From Bin34 sp963664185 (GTDB taxonomy: Bacteria; Chloroflexota; Anaerolineae; Caldilineales; Caldilineaceae), in NCBI GenBank assembly GCA_963664185.2, contig CAXXOQ010000126.1, positions 1 through 64,000 of the forward strand: a stretch of DNA of 64,000 nucleotides. Direction: 5' to 3'. Below, piece by piece: positions 25,930-36,037 of this stretch. Made by a program: the position numbers and the translations under genes. The notes under the pieces were generated by a model, which saw only the letters and a list, made by a program, of their open reading frames with translations, searched no databases and was not told the DNA's origin. Within the stretch, counting starts at the first letter, position 1. The number at the start of each line of letters is the position of its first letter.

Positions 25930-27106
25930 CTACTCAATCATCCGGTCCGTCACCAGGTACTTCTCCACCCCCTGCCAGTCATAGGTTACACCCAGGCCAG
26001 GACCCTGCGGGACGCCTACACAACCGCTTGCGTCAATGGAATCCAGTTGGTCTGCATAGCCATCGGCATAGACCGGGGGACACGCAATATTGGTCAGTTT
26101 GGGATGCACCAGCCCCATCTCGTAGAAATTGGAATTCCGCATGGCCGCCATGCAGTGACGCTGGGCCGGACCGGCGATGTGGAGTTCCACATCCATGCCG
26201 TAGCCCTCTGCCGCATGGGCGATCTTCATCACGCCGGTAATCCCGCCGTCATATTCCGGATCGGCCCGCCAGAAGTCGGTAGCATTGGCCGCGGCTATAT
26301 CCGCATGGGCTTCCACCAGATGGACATGTTCCCCCTGCAGCAGGGGTGTCTTCAGCATAGAGCGCAATTGCCGATGGGCATAGAGTGACACACCGCCATC
26401 CCGCATCGGGTCTTCATACCAATAAAAGCCCTCTTCATCGCAGGCCCGGCCTACACTGAGGGCATCCGCGAACGTATCGTAAACGCAGCAGGGATCCAGC
26501 ATCAGGGCCATGCGGCCCCCCACACGACGCCCCACGGCCTTCACGGTTTCGATCTCACGGGGAATGGACACATCCGCCCAGGAGTGGATCTTGAATCCGC
26601 GGTACCCCATTTCCAGGCACTGTTCGGCGAAATCGGCATAGGCTTCCGGACAGTTGAGGCCGCCCGGCGTGCGGTCGGCATGATAGGTGCTGGCATAACA
26701 GGGGAGGGACTGGCGATAGCCGCCCAGCAGTTGATAGATGGGCGCTTCATGGAACTTGCCTGCGAAGTCCCACAGAGCAATATCGATCGGGCCCATGCCC
26801 ATGCGATCATTCTTCCGCAGAATGGCTTTGGCCTGGTTGTAGAAACGCTCCCTCTCCAGGGCTGACTTGCCAATCAGGTAGGGGGCAAACATCAGGATCT
26901 GTTCATAGGTGGCGGGAGCAATGCTCATGTACTCCCCGACAATGCCGGCATCCGTGATAAATGCGAATGCCCAGAACGGATCGGGACCCCACGCTGCCGG
27001 GCTCATAGAAGGGACCCATGGCAAAACCAAGGTCCCTGCCAATATTGGGAAACGGGATCCGATAGCGGGATAACTGTATCTTCTGAATGATGGGAAAAGG
27101 TTTCAA
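25930..27106 (-). CDS. Enolase-superfamily protein, TTG start, one frameshift (copy 4)
   Basis: The main frame gives 370 residues with FKIHSWADVS, LMLDPCCVYD, FYWYEDPMRDGG, LLQGEHVHLV and VELHIAGPAQ. These mark metal ligands and acid/base residues of a mandelate-racemase-like enzyme not close to GalD. The N-terminal 35 residues (LKPFPIIQKIQLSRYRIPF) are in another frame and join after one extra base near 26997-27003. The start is TTG at 27104-27106, chosen because AGGAAGGAG lies just ahead and no ATG or GTG is available. Reaction unknown; sugar-acid dehydration or epimerisation is likely from the family. Confidence 0.78.
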
Positions 27107-28205
27107 AACCCAACTCCTTCCTGTAGGGCAACAGACACCATGGCAAGCGCAAGAGTGGAATTCCTGATCTGAAGGGCAGACCAACCGGCCCATGTTGGCT
27201 GCAACGCAGAGGCTGACGGCTTCGGACGCAGGAGGGCATGTACAGCAAGTCAGGCCCATGCGGATTCGGGACAGTATGACAGTGGAAGGCGCCAAATGCA
27301 ATCGCCGTTTCCGGCCTGCCTGCATGGTCAGATTCCGGCCAATGTCCGCTTCCTGGCATCTTGCGCCTGTGGACAGACATGCCGCCGGTTGGTGATCTGT
27401 CCCTGCCACGCTGACCAACCGGAGTCCAGGCCCGCAGGGCTCGTTACCGGTCTTTGGCGCAATAATGCGAGTTCGTGACAGGCCTGGCCCGGTCGGCGAA
27501 TCCGGAACTCCAATCCCGATCAGAGCCAGCGGAATAGGCCCGCTGGCTCTTCACAGCGAATGCAAGTGCTGGTCTGCGGACTTGTCAAGGGCAGGCATGG
27601 ACAGCACACAAGCGGCAAAGGGATGTTGCGTTCTGCATGCAGATGGTGGTGGTATACCTGTAGCCCAAGCTGCCCGGAAAGCTTCACGACGCCCCGACAA
27701 CCAAATCAGGAAGTGCCGTCACAACACCGCTACTCTATAACAGCTGGCGTGGGGGAGGGGAGGACGGATAACAGTATCCCCTGTCACCCCACTCGACCCG
27801 GCCTGCCGGATGCAGGGCAGGGCTCCTCTGGGCTGCACCGCATCCCCATGGCAGATACGTTACCATGATGAACAGGACCAGAAAATCTGGGGGTAACAGC
27901 ACCGCCGCACGCCGACCCAGCGGGAAATGGCAAGAGGCCATTTCCTCAGATCCATGGCAAGCCGTGGGGGACGGTTCCTGTCAGCGTCTCAGAGCCTGGG
28001 CTTTCGTCAATTCGGGACGTGGGGCCTTCACTTGTATCCCCCGTCGCCGATGGAGTAGCCGCCAGAACCAGGAAATCACGCCCTGCGGCCATAACAACAT
28101 TGCTGGATTGGAGGGAAGTGGCAACTATAGGCCTGCAATCTGCATAGCTGCCAATTCCCTCTGCCTAATGTACTGACCCGCAGCCCCAGGGGGTCAGCGG
28201 GCAGT
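27107..28205. other. Gene-poor 1.1-kb region with a hairpin
   Basis: No ORF on either strand has a recognisable family or good ribosome site. A perfect 11-bp stem (AGAGCCAGCGG / CCGCTGGCTCT, 27522-27532 with 27540-27550) has no T-run after it on either side. The region may be decayed sequence. Confidence 0.45.
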
Positions 28206-28832
28206 TCACATGCCCATGGCGGCTGCGTCCGGAAGCGTCTCCAGCGGACCACAGGGATTATGGAGATCCGTAACCTTCAGCCAGCGCCGGCCGCCCCGAA
28301 AATAGATCTCGTACCAGAGCTCATCTTCCGCCACGCGTTGGCCGAATGCTCTGTATTTCCCTCTAAGGAAATGATGGTCCGATGTTTCGCTGGGGGACAT
28401 ATAGGCGAAGATGTAGCCACTCGTCGTGACATACTCACAGGCTCCCTCCACGACGGGCAGTGTCGTGAGCTGTTCATCCGTGACCGAAGTCAGTTCCCCG
28501 GAAATCCAGCGCCGATCCGGGCCGCCACCGGGATAGGAGATCTGTAGCCAGGTCCCGTCTGCATTGCGCCCGTGGGCTGTCAGTGCGTCTCCGCGCTTCA
28601 ACTTGACCTTGATAGCGTGGTCCAGGCTAGGTCCATTGCGCACATTCACTTTCCATCCTGTGACGGTCAACCCCATGGCGGACATCGAGTCCATGCTGTC
28701 TGCTTCCATGCCATCGGCCTCAGCCGCCCAGGCCGTGGCAGTTGTGCCGCCAAGAAGCGTCAGGGCCAACAACGCGGTGATGATCGGGATCAGCATGCGG
28801 GTACGCGCCTGCGTCAAGTTCCAATGTGACAT
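28206..28832 (-). CDS. Secreted protein with bacterial SH3 domain
   Basis: The 208-residue protein has a signal peptide (Arg-rich start, then LIPIITALLALTLLGGTTAT, with an AWAAEADG cleavage site near residue 36). A bacterial SH3 domain follows (GWKVNVRNGPSLDHAIK to about residue 105). The rest, with two or three Trp-rich strands (RWISGELTSV, LWYEIYFRGGRRWLKV), looks like a second degenerate SH3 repeat. Such domains bind cell-wall peptides or act as adaptors at the envelope. It is a single-gene unit whose ATG follows GAGGAGA. A Met/Asp-rich linker after the signal peptide is unusual. Confidence 0.8.
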   Translation of the reverse strand: MSHWNLTQARTRMLIPIITALLALTLLGGTTATAWAAEADGMEADSMDSMSAMGLTVTGWKVNVRNGPSLDHAIKVKLKRGDALTAHGRNADGTWLQISYPGGGPDRRWISGELTSVTDEQLTTLPVVEGACEYVTTSGYIFAYMSPSETSDHHFLRGKYRAFGQRVAEDELWYEIYFRGGRRWLKVTDLHNPCGPLETLPDAAAMGM

Positions 28833-29294
28833 ACGTTCTCCTCTCCTCGTTCCATAATGAATTCACACGAACTGGTACATGCCCCAACGGGCAAGAGTTC
28901 CTTTTTTGAGACGGTAGCCCACAATGTAACAATCGGTCACAGTCTCCCTGGTGGCTACCAAGCCATATTTCTATCCTATCACATACGTTAAGGATGTGAT
29001 TTGGATCGGGGCAAACCCTGTGCACCGCGAAGGTCTGCGCTGGCATGGACTCCGGCGCAAGACCGCAACCCTGTCCCTGCCCGCTATCCCTGCGCCATCC
29101 GCCGGTGACGACACGTCCCGTTTACCCGACTGTCCTGCCCAATGCTGGCAAAGCGGCAACCGGCTTCCATGCCGCTTTCTCTCCATGCATCAGGGTGGAG
29201 CCACTTCGCGATCATGATGCCCGGCCCGCCATGTGGTGACTTCATGGTATAGGGATGGCGGGGCATGCCATGGGGGGATTCCTGGCCGTCTGAT
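28833..29294. other. Intergenic region
   Basis: About 460 bases. No gene seen; the left end should carry the promoter of the SH3 protein gene. Confidence 0.4.
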
Positions 29295-30152
29295 TCACAT
29301 TTCTTCCTGCAGCCAGTCCGTCATGCCCTGCTCGACCAGGCGCTTTCGCATGTCCGCTTCCAGACGACCTGGCACACTGACCGAGTTATAGGCGGCAGCC
29401 CCCCGATCCGCAACCAGGTTGTGTCCGGAAACAGCCACGGAATCATCGGACGCGAGGAACAGCATGGCACCGGCCACCATTTCTGCCGTAGGCGGATTCC
29501 CCATCGGATACACGATCTGCTGCCTTCGTACTTCAGCGGGATGGTTTGCCAGCATTTCCCGCTTCTTTTCTGTAATCATGCGTTGCGGGGTAAGCGTATT
29601 GGCCCGGATCCCATAGGGACCATAGGTGACCGCCAGATTCTGGGTGAAGTTGATCATGGCCGCCTTGGCGGGACCATACGATGAAATGCTGGGACTCCCG
29701 AAGAGCGCGGTGCCGGATGAGACGTTGATGATGCTGCCACCGCCCTGCTTCAGCATGATGGGAACCACCGCCTGGCAAAACAGGAGAGGCGCTGTCATGT
29801 GACAGAATATGCCGTCGTCCCAGTCCTGCAGGGTGACATCCTCCAGCAGTCCGCCGGGATTGTCGATGATGGCATTGTTGACCAGAACATCAATGCGCCC
29901 ATACCGTTCCATGGCGAATTCCACCAGAGCGGTAATGTCCTCGCTCTTCATGACATCACACACTTGGTAGGCGATTTCGCCGTCCAGATCGGAAGCTGCC
30001 TGGAGTACCTTGTGGGCGTTCTCCGGTGTTCTGCCCCGATCACAGATAACCACCGATGCGCCTTCGCTGGCGTACAGCAGGGCGGTGGCTTTGCCTAGCC
30101 CCAGGGTCGCTCCCGTGATGAGGGTTACTTTGTTGGCGAGTCGCATACCCAT
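29295..30152 (-). CDS. Short-chain dehydrogenase/reductase
   Basis: The 285-residue classical SDR has the cofactor loop TGATLGLG (residues 14-21), NNAI in place of NNAG (92-95), catalytic Ser in NVSSG (near 145), Y159 and K163 (SYGPAKAA). The Asp in CDRG after the second strand suggests NAD preference. A 40-residue extension after the usual end (LEADMRKRLVEQGMTDWL) is longer than in most members. It probably oxidises a sugar or sugar acid like its neighbours; the substrate is unknown. Monocistronic on the minus strand. Confidence 0.9.
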   Translation of the reverse strand: MGMRLANKVTLITGATLGLGKATALLYASEGASVVICDRGRTPENAHKVLQAASDLDGEIAYQVCDVMKSEDITALVEFAMERYGRIDVLVNNAIIDNPGGLLEDVTLQDWDDGIFCHMTAPLLFCQAVVPIMLKQGGGSIINVSSGTALFGSPSISSYGPAKAAMINFTQNLAVTYGPYGIRANTLTPQRMITEKKREMLANHPAEVRRQQIVYPMGNPPTAEMVAGAMLFLASDDSVAVSGHNLVADRGAAAYNSVSVPGRLEADMRKRLVEQGMTDWLQEEM

Positions 30153-30811
30153 GAATGTTTCCCTTTGTCTGGATGGATGTGAGGTGAGTGGTTGCTGTTG
30201 TCCTGACCGTACATCTGCTACCGCCTGGACGAGTCGCTGCTCCTGATTGCATACCGGTGTGCCTTGTCAGAGGGCATGCCTCGCACCATGTGTTTCGGGA
30301 CGATGGCGATCATGGGCATGGTGGCAGATGCCGCAACTGCCATCAGCACCCCGGACACCACAGCGCCTGCCGCCACCTGGTAGCGCAGAAAGACAAGCCC
30401 GCTGGTCACGGAGCCATTGTTCTCCTTGCGCAAACAGATGACATGCGGAAAGCAGCCCCCAAGGAGGACGTTCTGGACATCCTGAGTGGATATGAATCTG
30501 CCCCTCCTTACAGCAAAGCGTGCAATTTGCCTAGCGGATTACAGGCCGTTTGCCAAAGCCCAATCTGATTTGAGGCCCCTGACGGTCTGCGTAGGGTCAG
30601 GCATCTTGGGCAATCTCTATAGGGAGAGACCGCGCGAATGGCAGTTTTCCAGGACCAGACCAAGTATACGCAGGCACATAACCGTATCGCAATCCTGTCT
30701 TCCATGGCATTGTGCATCATCCATAGCCGGTCAACTGCCTGGGCGGTCGTTGCCCGCCGTACCTGTGCTACCATAGGAAAATCAGGATCAACAGGGACTG
30801 TCTGACCGGTT
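30153..30811. other. Intergenic region
   Basis: About 660 bases between divergent genes. A minus-strand frame at 30218-30433 contains a hydrophobic stretch but lacks a proper ribosome site and family; I do not call it. No other signal seen. Confidence 0.4.
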
Positions 30812-32593
30812 ATGCCTCAAGGGATGGAACTGCCCAATCTTCCGGAACTGCATACCGCTCGTGCCGAATTCACCGAAATTCGGCAGTGGGACTGGTTTTA
30901 TGTCGACAAGACAGCCTTTCTGCACACCTTGCTGCCGCTTCCCGCCTTCCGTGGCAACCCGGAAACTCCGGGAGACTATCATCTGCTGACCCGGCCGCGG
31001 CGATTCGGCAAGACCCTGCTGGTCTCCACGCTGGAGGCCTGGTTTCAGGGGCGTCCCGCGGTGGTACGGGGCAGCGTGGACTTGACCACGGGAAAGCCAG
31101 CGGCGCGGCCTGCCCTGGCCGCCGCGGACCTGTTCCGGGGATTGGCCATCCAGCAATGGCGGGAGCCCAGCCCCTTTCGTCCCGTCATCCGCCTGAATAT
31201 GGCCCGCCGGAAGGGTCCTACCGTTGGGAAGTTACAGACGACTCTGCGGGGCCTCCTATCGGATACGCTTACCACATGGTACCAGCGGGGAGTGGATGTG
31301 CCCTATGCCGAGCAGGTCCGGAATGGTCGTATCGTACTCCCTACAGATGGCGCCGACATATCTGACTGTCTGTACCAGTTGATTGGATGTCTGCACGGAA
31401 CCTACGGAACCCGCCCCGTCGTGCTGGTAGACGAGTACGACGCGCCCCTCACCCAGCTACTGGGGAGGCCGGCGACGGAGACCGACCCTATTCTGGCAGA
31501 GATGCGTCGGTTCTATCAGACTTTCAAGGACGCCGAGGCCGATCTCCACTATGTATTCCTGACTGGCATCGCCCGCTTCGGGCATACCAACCTCTTCTCG
31601 GCCCTTAACAACCTCTCCGACATCTCCTGGGAGCGACGCTACGCCACCCTCTGCGGCTTCACCCAATCTGAGGTGCAGCGGGATCTTGCTCCCCATCTTG
31701 CCCGCCTGCAGGAGGCCTGGCCGGAAGACCGCAATGTCGGCTTCCTGCTCTACCAGCAATACAACGGATATCGCTTCAGTCTGCAGGACGACACTCCCAC
31801 CGTCTGCAACCCCTTCACCCTCACCCGTTGCCTCCAGACACTGCTGGACAACCCCGATTTATGTCCCTCCACCCCCGCCGAATGGCCCCGCCCCTGGGCC
31901 GCCTCCGGCACCCCCCAGTCCCTCCTGCAGGCCCTGCGCTACCAGCGCCCCGCCATAGGCGAGGTGCTGTCCCGGACCGCCATGGCAGATTGGGTCTGGC
32001 AACCTCTCTACCGCCTGGAACGTCCGGACATTGACCTCCTGATGCTGCAGACCGGCTACTGCACCTTGCACCAGGTGGAGGGAGGCTTCCGCCTGGAGTT
32101 CCCCAATACCGAAGTGCGTACGGACTTCGCCGAAGGGATCTTGCGGGAAAGCTCCCAGGAATACCGGTCCCCTCTACGGCGGGCACTCTACCAGGCCCTG
32201 CAAGAGGGTGATCTGGCGGCCTTTGCCTTTCATCTCACTACCTACCTGTCCGGCATGCCCTATGAATACATGCAGGTCGAGCATGCCTATACTCTGGTCG
32301 TCAAGGCCTTCTGCGACCTGATAAACGTGGAGTGTCAGGCAGAACTCCACAACTGGGTCGGCCGCTCGGACCTGGTGATCCTCTTGCCTGACAAGGGCTA
32401 TGTCATGGAACTCAAGTACAACGGGGATCTGCAATCTGCAGAAATCCAGATCCTCAGCCGTCACTACGGGCGGCAGTTGGCTTCCCGAGGCCTTGACCTG
32501 TACGCCGTCCACCTGAACATCACGCGCGACCCGGACAGTCCTGCTCCCCCGCAACTGGAATGCTCCTACTATCCCCTGGACTGGGGACGATAA
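30812..32593 (+). CDS. AAA-ATPase-like / PD-(D/E)XK nuclease domain protein (copy B, tandem)
   Basis: The 593-residue protein begins LPNLPELHTARAEFTEIRQW, an N-terminal module typical of the family. It has Walker A in TRPRRFGKTLLVSTLEAWF, Walker B in PVVLVDEYDAPL and the sensor-like VFLTGIARFGHTNLFSALNN. The C-terminal nuclease-like core is GRSDLVILLPDKGYVMELKY, with the Asp and ExK residues. It is followed after 95 bases by a close paralog, so the pair arose by tandem duplication. Family function is unproven; defence or DNA repair is suspected. Confidence 0.85.
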   Translation: MPQGMELPNLPELHTARAEFTEIRQWDWFYVDKTAFLHTLLPLPAFRGNPETPGDYHLLTRPRRFGKTLLVSTLEAWFQGRPAVVRGSVDLTTGKPAARPALAAADLFRGLAIQQWREPSPFRPVIRLNMARRKGPTVGKLQTTLRGLLSDTLTTWYQRGVDVPYAEQVRNGRIVLPTDGADISDCLYQLIGCLHGTYGTRPVVLVDEYDAPLTQLLGRPATETDPILAEMRRFYQTFKDAEADLHYVFLTGIARFGHTNLFSALNNLSDISWERRYATLCGFTQSEVQRDLAPHLARLQEAWPEDRNVGFLLYQQYNGYRFSLQDDTPTVCNPFTLTRCLQTLLDNPDLCPSTPAEWPRPWAASGTPQSLLQALRYQRPAIGEVLSRTAMADWVWQPLYRLERPDIDLLMLQTGYCTLHQVEGGFRLEFPNTEVRTDFAEGILRESSQEYRSPLRRALYQALQEGDLAAFAFHLTTYLSGMPYEYMQVEHAYTLVVKAFCDLINVECQAELHNWVGRSDLVILLPDKGYVMELKYNGDLQSAEIQILSRHYGRQLASRGLDLYAVHLNITRDPDSPAPPQLECSYYPLDWGR

Positions 32594-32688
32594 CCCTGGT
32601 TGGATGGCGGATGACAGATCGTCCGGCAACGGAAGCTGGACACTGTGGTACTATGGGGACCGATGCGTTGCAAGACACAGGAAATGGC

Positions 32689-34467
32689 ATGCCGGAAGTC
32701 CCGCACCACCCTGTGAAACTGCCGGAACTGCATACCAGCCGCGCCGAATTTGTGGACATCCGGCAGACGGGCGGAGTCTATATCGACAAGACGGCCCATC
32801 TGCATTCCCTGCTTCCCCAGGACAATGAAGAGGGTGCCTACCACTTGCTGACCCGTCCACGGCGGTTCGGCAAGACTCTGCTGGTGTCAACGCTGGAGGC
32901 CTGGTTCCAAGGGCGTCCCGCCATAGTGCGGGGGGCCTTGAATCCTGCCACCGGTGAACCGACAGAATTGCCTGGGGTGGCAAAGGCGGATCTTTTCCAG
33001 GGTCTGTTCATCCAGCAGTGGCGGAAGTCCGGTCCCTTCCGTCCTGTCATCCGCCTGGACTTGTCGGCCGTCCAGGGGGATACCGTGGGAGAACTGCGGC
33101 ATTCCCTGCGGCACCTGCTGGCAGAGACCCTGACCACCTGGTATCAGCGGGGCATGGATGTACCCTATGCCGAGACAGCCAGGAACCATGAAATCCAGTT
33201 GCCTGTTGATACAGATATCCCCAGTTGTCTTTACCGGCTGATCCGATATTTGCACCAGGCCAGCCAAGCGCGGCCGGTGGTGCTGGTGGATGAATACGAT
33301 GCCCCCCTCTCCCGCCTGCTGGGACGTTCGACGGCCGCGACCGACCCCCTCCGGGATTTGATGCGCGAGTTCTACCGAACCCTCAAGCGCGCCGAGGCCC
33401 ATCTCCACTATGTGTTCCTGACCGGCATCGCCCGCTTCGGACATACCCATCTGTTCTCGGCCCTCAACAATCTGACCGACATCTCCTGGGAGCGACGGTA
33501 CGCGGCTATCTGCGGATTCACTGAGATTGAGGTGAGGCGGGACCTGGCCCCGCACCTGGATCGCCTGCAGAAGACGTGGCCCGGGAACCGTGATGTTGGC
33601 TCACTGCTGTACCAGCAATACAACGGGTACCGCTTTAGCTTGCAGGACGGCACGCCTACCGTGTGCAACCCCTATACCCTGACCCGGTGTTTGCAGTCGC
33701 TGCTGGACAATCCGGACCTGTTGCCTGCCACACCTGCCGAATGGCCTCGGCCCTGGGCAGCTTCTGGCACCCCCCAATTCCTGGTGGATATCCTGCGGCA
33801 CCAGCGTCCATCCCCTGCGGTCCGCCTGCCCCGGAACCGCATGTACCACTATATCCAGCAACCCCTCTATCACCTGGAACACCCGGACTTGGATCTGCTG
33901 ATGCTGCAAACCGGCTACTACACCCTGCATGGGACAGAGGAAGGTTTTCGCCTGGACTTCCCCAATGCCGAAGTGCAGTCTGATTTCGCGGAAAGCCTGC
34001 TCAACGACGTCTCTCACCGCCCCTGGAACCCCATCATGACGCAACTGCACCAGTCCCTGCAGGATGTTGACCTGGAGGCCTTCCGCTTTCACCTGACTAC
34101 CTACTTGGCCGGCATGCCCTATGAATACATGCAGGTGGAATATGCCTACACCCTGGTGGTCAAGGCCTTCTGCGACCTGCTCAATCTGGAGTGCTGGGCA
34201 GAACTGCACAATTGGGTGGGCCGGTCAGACCTGGTAATCCTCTTGCCGGACAAGGGCTACGTCATGGAACTCAAGTACAACGGCCATCTGCAGTCTGCCG
34301 CCATCCAGACCATACGCAACCACTACGGACGGCAACTGGATTCCCGCGGTCTTGACCTTTACGCCGTCCAACTGAACATTACACGGGATCCGAAGAGCCC
34401 ATTTCCTCCCTGTCTGGAATACGCTTGCCAGCCCCTGGACTGGACGATACCTCCCGGTGACGGCTGA
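32689..34467 (+). CDS. AAA-ATPase-like / PD-(D/E)XK nuclease domain protein (copy C, tandem)
   Basis: About 592 residues from the ATG at 32689 (MPEVPHHPVKLPELHTSRAE). This start is chosen because it matches the start of copy B and has AGGAAA upstream; in-frame ATGs at 32560, 32611 and 32653 are possible but give unmatched N-termini. All family motifs are as in copy B: RPRRFGKTLLVSTLEAWF, VVLVDEYDAPLSRLLG, VFLTGIARFGHTHLFSALNN and LVILLPDKGYVMELKYNG. Protein similarity to copy B is high throughout and DNA similarity is visible in the conserved blocks. Both copies are intact, which implies both are under selection. Confidence 0.84.
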   Translation: MPEVPHHPVKLPELHTSRAEFVDIRQTGGVYIDKTAHLHSLLPQDNEEGAYHLLTRPRRFGKTLLVSTLEAWFQGRPAIVRGALNPATGEPTELPGVAKADLFQGLFIQQWRKSGPFRPVIRLDLSAVQGDTVGELRHSLRHLLAETLTTWYQRGMDVPYAETARNHEIQLPVDTDIPSCLYRLIRYLHQASQARPVVLVDEYDAPLSRLLGRSTAATDPLRDLMREFYRTLKRAEAHLHYVFLTGIARFGHTHLFSALNNLTDISWERRYAAICGFTEIEVRRDLAPHLDRLQKTWPGNRDVGSLLYQQYNGYRFSLQDGTPTVCNPYTLTRCLQSLLDNPDLLPATPAEWPRPWAASGTPQFLVDILRHQRPSPAVRLPRNRMYHYIQQPLYHLEHPDLDLLMLQTGYYTLHGTEEGFRLDFPNAEVQSDFAESLLNDVSHRPWNPIMTQLHQSLQDVDLEAFRFHLTTYLAGMPYEYMQVEYAYTLVVKAFCDLLNLECWAELHNWVGRSDLVILLPDKGYVMELKYNGHLQSAAIQTIRNHYGRQLDSRGLDLYAVQLNITRDPKSPFPPCLEYACQPLDWTIPPGDG

Positions 34468-34842
34468 CAGCAGTGGGGCTACAGCAAGACTGTGGAGGAG
34501 TTCAACGCCACATTGGCTTGAACTGTATTCCCGTGTACTGCCTGTAACATCGTGAATGATGGGCCCTGTCTGGGATGCGGGCAGGCCAGCCGAAACGGGA
34601 ATGTCCTGACAGCTCACCAGTCCCAGCAACCATGGGAGCCTGGTTGCGACCCTGCCCCTTGCGGCGTACCGATACATGAGCAATTTGGTTGTCCGGAGCC
34701 AGATACAGGGTAAAATACACCCCCAATCGCTATGGGGCTACAATTCGTCGTTTTGCCATACCCATTGGATGTTATGCAGACCAGCGACACGCATCCCTGG
34801 TTCTGAATGGGCGAACCGCAGCCAAATTGGGAAAGTCACTCC
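34468..34842. other. Intergenic region with promoter
   Basis: About 375 bases between the AAA tandem pair and the next dehydratase operon. It contains the candidate promoter listed separately and no gene. Confidence 0.45.
34689..34716 (+). promoter_or_regulatory. Candidate sigma-70-type promoter
   Basis: TTGTCC (34689-34694), a 16-base spacer and TAAAAT (34711-34716) lie about 125 bases before the first gene of the enolase/RraA/SDR operon. Match by eye; no experimental support. Confidence 0.4.
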
Positions 34843-35991
34843 ATGAAAATCTCGAAACTTGAAACCATTTGTCTGTCGCGTATGCATGCCCCCCACGAGC
34901 AGTGGATAACGGCCCAGTACCGGACAGTCAAGGCGGACTGCACCATTGTGGTGGTACACACGGACGAAGGTGCCGTCGGGATCGGAGAAGCCTCCTCCTA
35001 TGGCTGGCCCCACAAGATCCGGGCCCGGGTCGAATTTCTGGCCCCTGCACTGGTAGGCTGTGACGCGGAGGATCCTGCCGTGGCCCCCAGTCCAGGCGGC
35101 CTGGATCGGGCCTACGACGCCGCTGTCGCCGGCATTGATTGTGCCCTGTGGGATTTGCGGGGTCAGGCGGCGGGCCAAAGCGTGAACGAACTGATCACCG
35201 GTCAAAGGACCGACAAGGTGCGACTGTATGCCTCCAGTGGATGCCGGTACGATTGGCGCCATGATCCCGCGCAGCTGTTTCGGGAAGCAGAAGAGTATAT
35301 GGAACGCGGGTTTACGGCCATGAAATTCCGCATTGGCACGGAGTGGTCCTGGGATCAGGTGGACGTACGCCGGTTTCTGGAGCACGTGCGGGAGCTGCAC
35401 CGGGTCGTAGACGGGCGCATGGATCTGGCTTTGGATGGCAACTGTCGCCTGACCGAAGAGGAGGCACTGCCTATAGCCCAGGAGCTGGATCGCCTGGGAT
35501 TCGCCTGGTTCGAGGAACCCATCCCCTGGACGGATATTGACGCTTACGCCCGTTTGGCCAAGTCCGTTGCCATGCCCATCACCGGCGGCGAGTCGTTTGC
35601 CTCGCTGGCCCAGTTCCAACCCTACCTGGATGCAGGCGCCTATGATGTCGTACAGCCCGACGCCGGCGTAAGCGGAATTACCGAAATGCTGAAGATTGGC
35701 AAGGTGGCGGCAGAACGGGGAGTCAAGCTGTACCCCCACAGTTGGCACAACGGTCTTATGGGTATCGCCAACGGCCATGTGGTAACATCCCTGGCCAACA
35801 GTGACATCCTGGAACTGTGTATGATCCAGGGACCATTGCAATGGGCTTTCATGGCCGATCCCCCCAGAATCCACGACGGTCACCTGTATTTCCCGGATGC
35901 ACCCGGCTTGGGGATCACCCTGCGTCCGGATGCCGCAGAGCGCTATCCCCATATTGAAGGGCACTATGCCATCACGGTAGAACGCGCGTAG
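34843..35991 (+). CDS. Enolase-superfamily (mandelate racemase subgroup) protein (copy 5)
   Basis: 382 residues from the ATG at 34843 (MKISKLETICLSRMHAPHEQ); the longer frame from 34807 adds 12 residues with no family match. Barrel motifs: AMKFRIG (Lys of the KxR base position), LALDGNCRLT (metal Asp and Asn), FEEPIPWTDID, ITGGESF and YPHSWHNGLM (His). The KxR base plus His fits the mandelate-racemase subgroup rather than GalD. It heads a three-gene operon with RraA and an SDR, pointing to the breakdown of a sugar or hydroxy acid. Confidence 0.9.
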   Translation: MKISKLETICLSRMHAPHEQWITAQYRTVKADCTIVVVHTDEGAVGIGEASSYGWPHKIRARVEFLAPALVGCDAEDPAVAPSPGGLDRAYDAAVAGIDCALWDLRGQAAGQSVNELITGQRTDKVRLYASSGCRYDWRHDPAQLFREAEEYMERGFTAMKFRIGTEWSWDQVDVRRFLEHVRELHRVVDGRMDLALDGNCRLTEEEALPIAQELDRLGFAWFEEPIPWTDIDAYARLAKSVAMPITGGESFASLAQFQPYLDAGAYDVVQPDAGVSGITEMLKIGKVAAERGVKLYPHSWHNGLMGIANGHVVTSLANSDILELCMIQGPLQWAFMADPPRIHDGHLYFPDAPGLGITLRPDAAERYPHIEGHYAITVERA

Positions 35992-36037
35992 CTGCCTGCG
36001 GCCACCGTGACCATTTCCAGAAACGAGGTTATCCCCT

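Noticed and set aside
27522..27550. 11-bp stem as terminator
   Set aside because: No T-run on either strand and no gene ends nearby.
30218..30433. Minus-strand 71-codon ORF with a hydrophobic stretch
   Set aside because: The AGGAG nearby serves an ATG in another frame that stops after three codons; no family, and the hydrophobic run is short.
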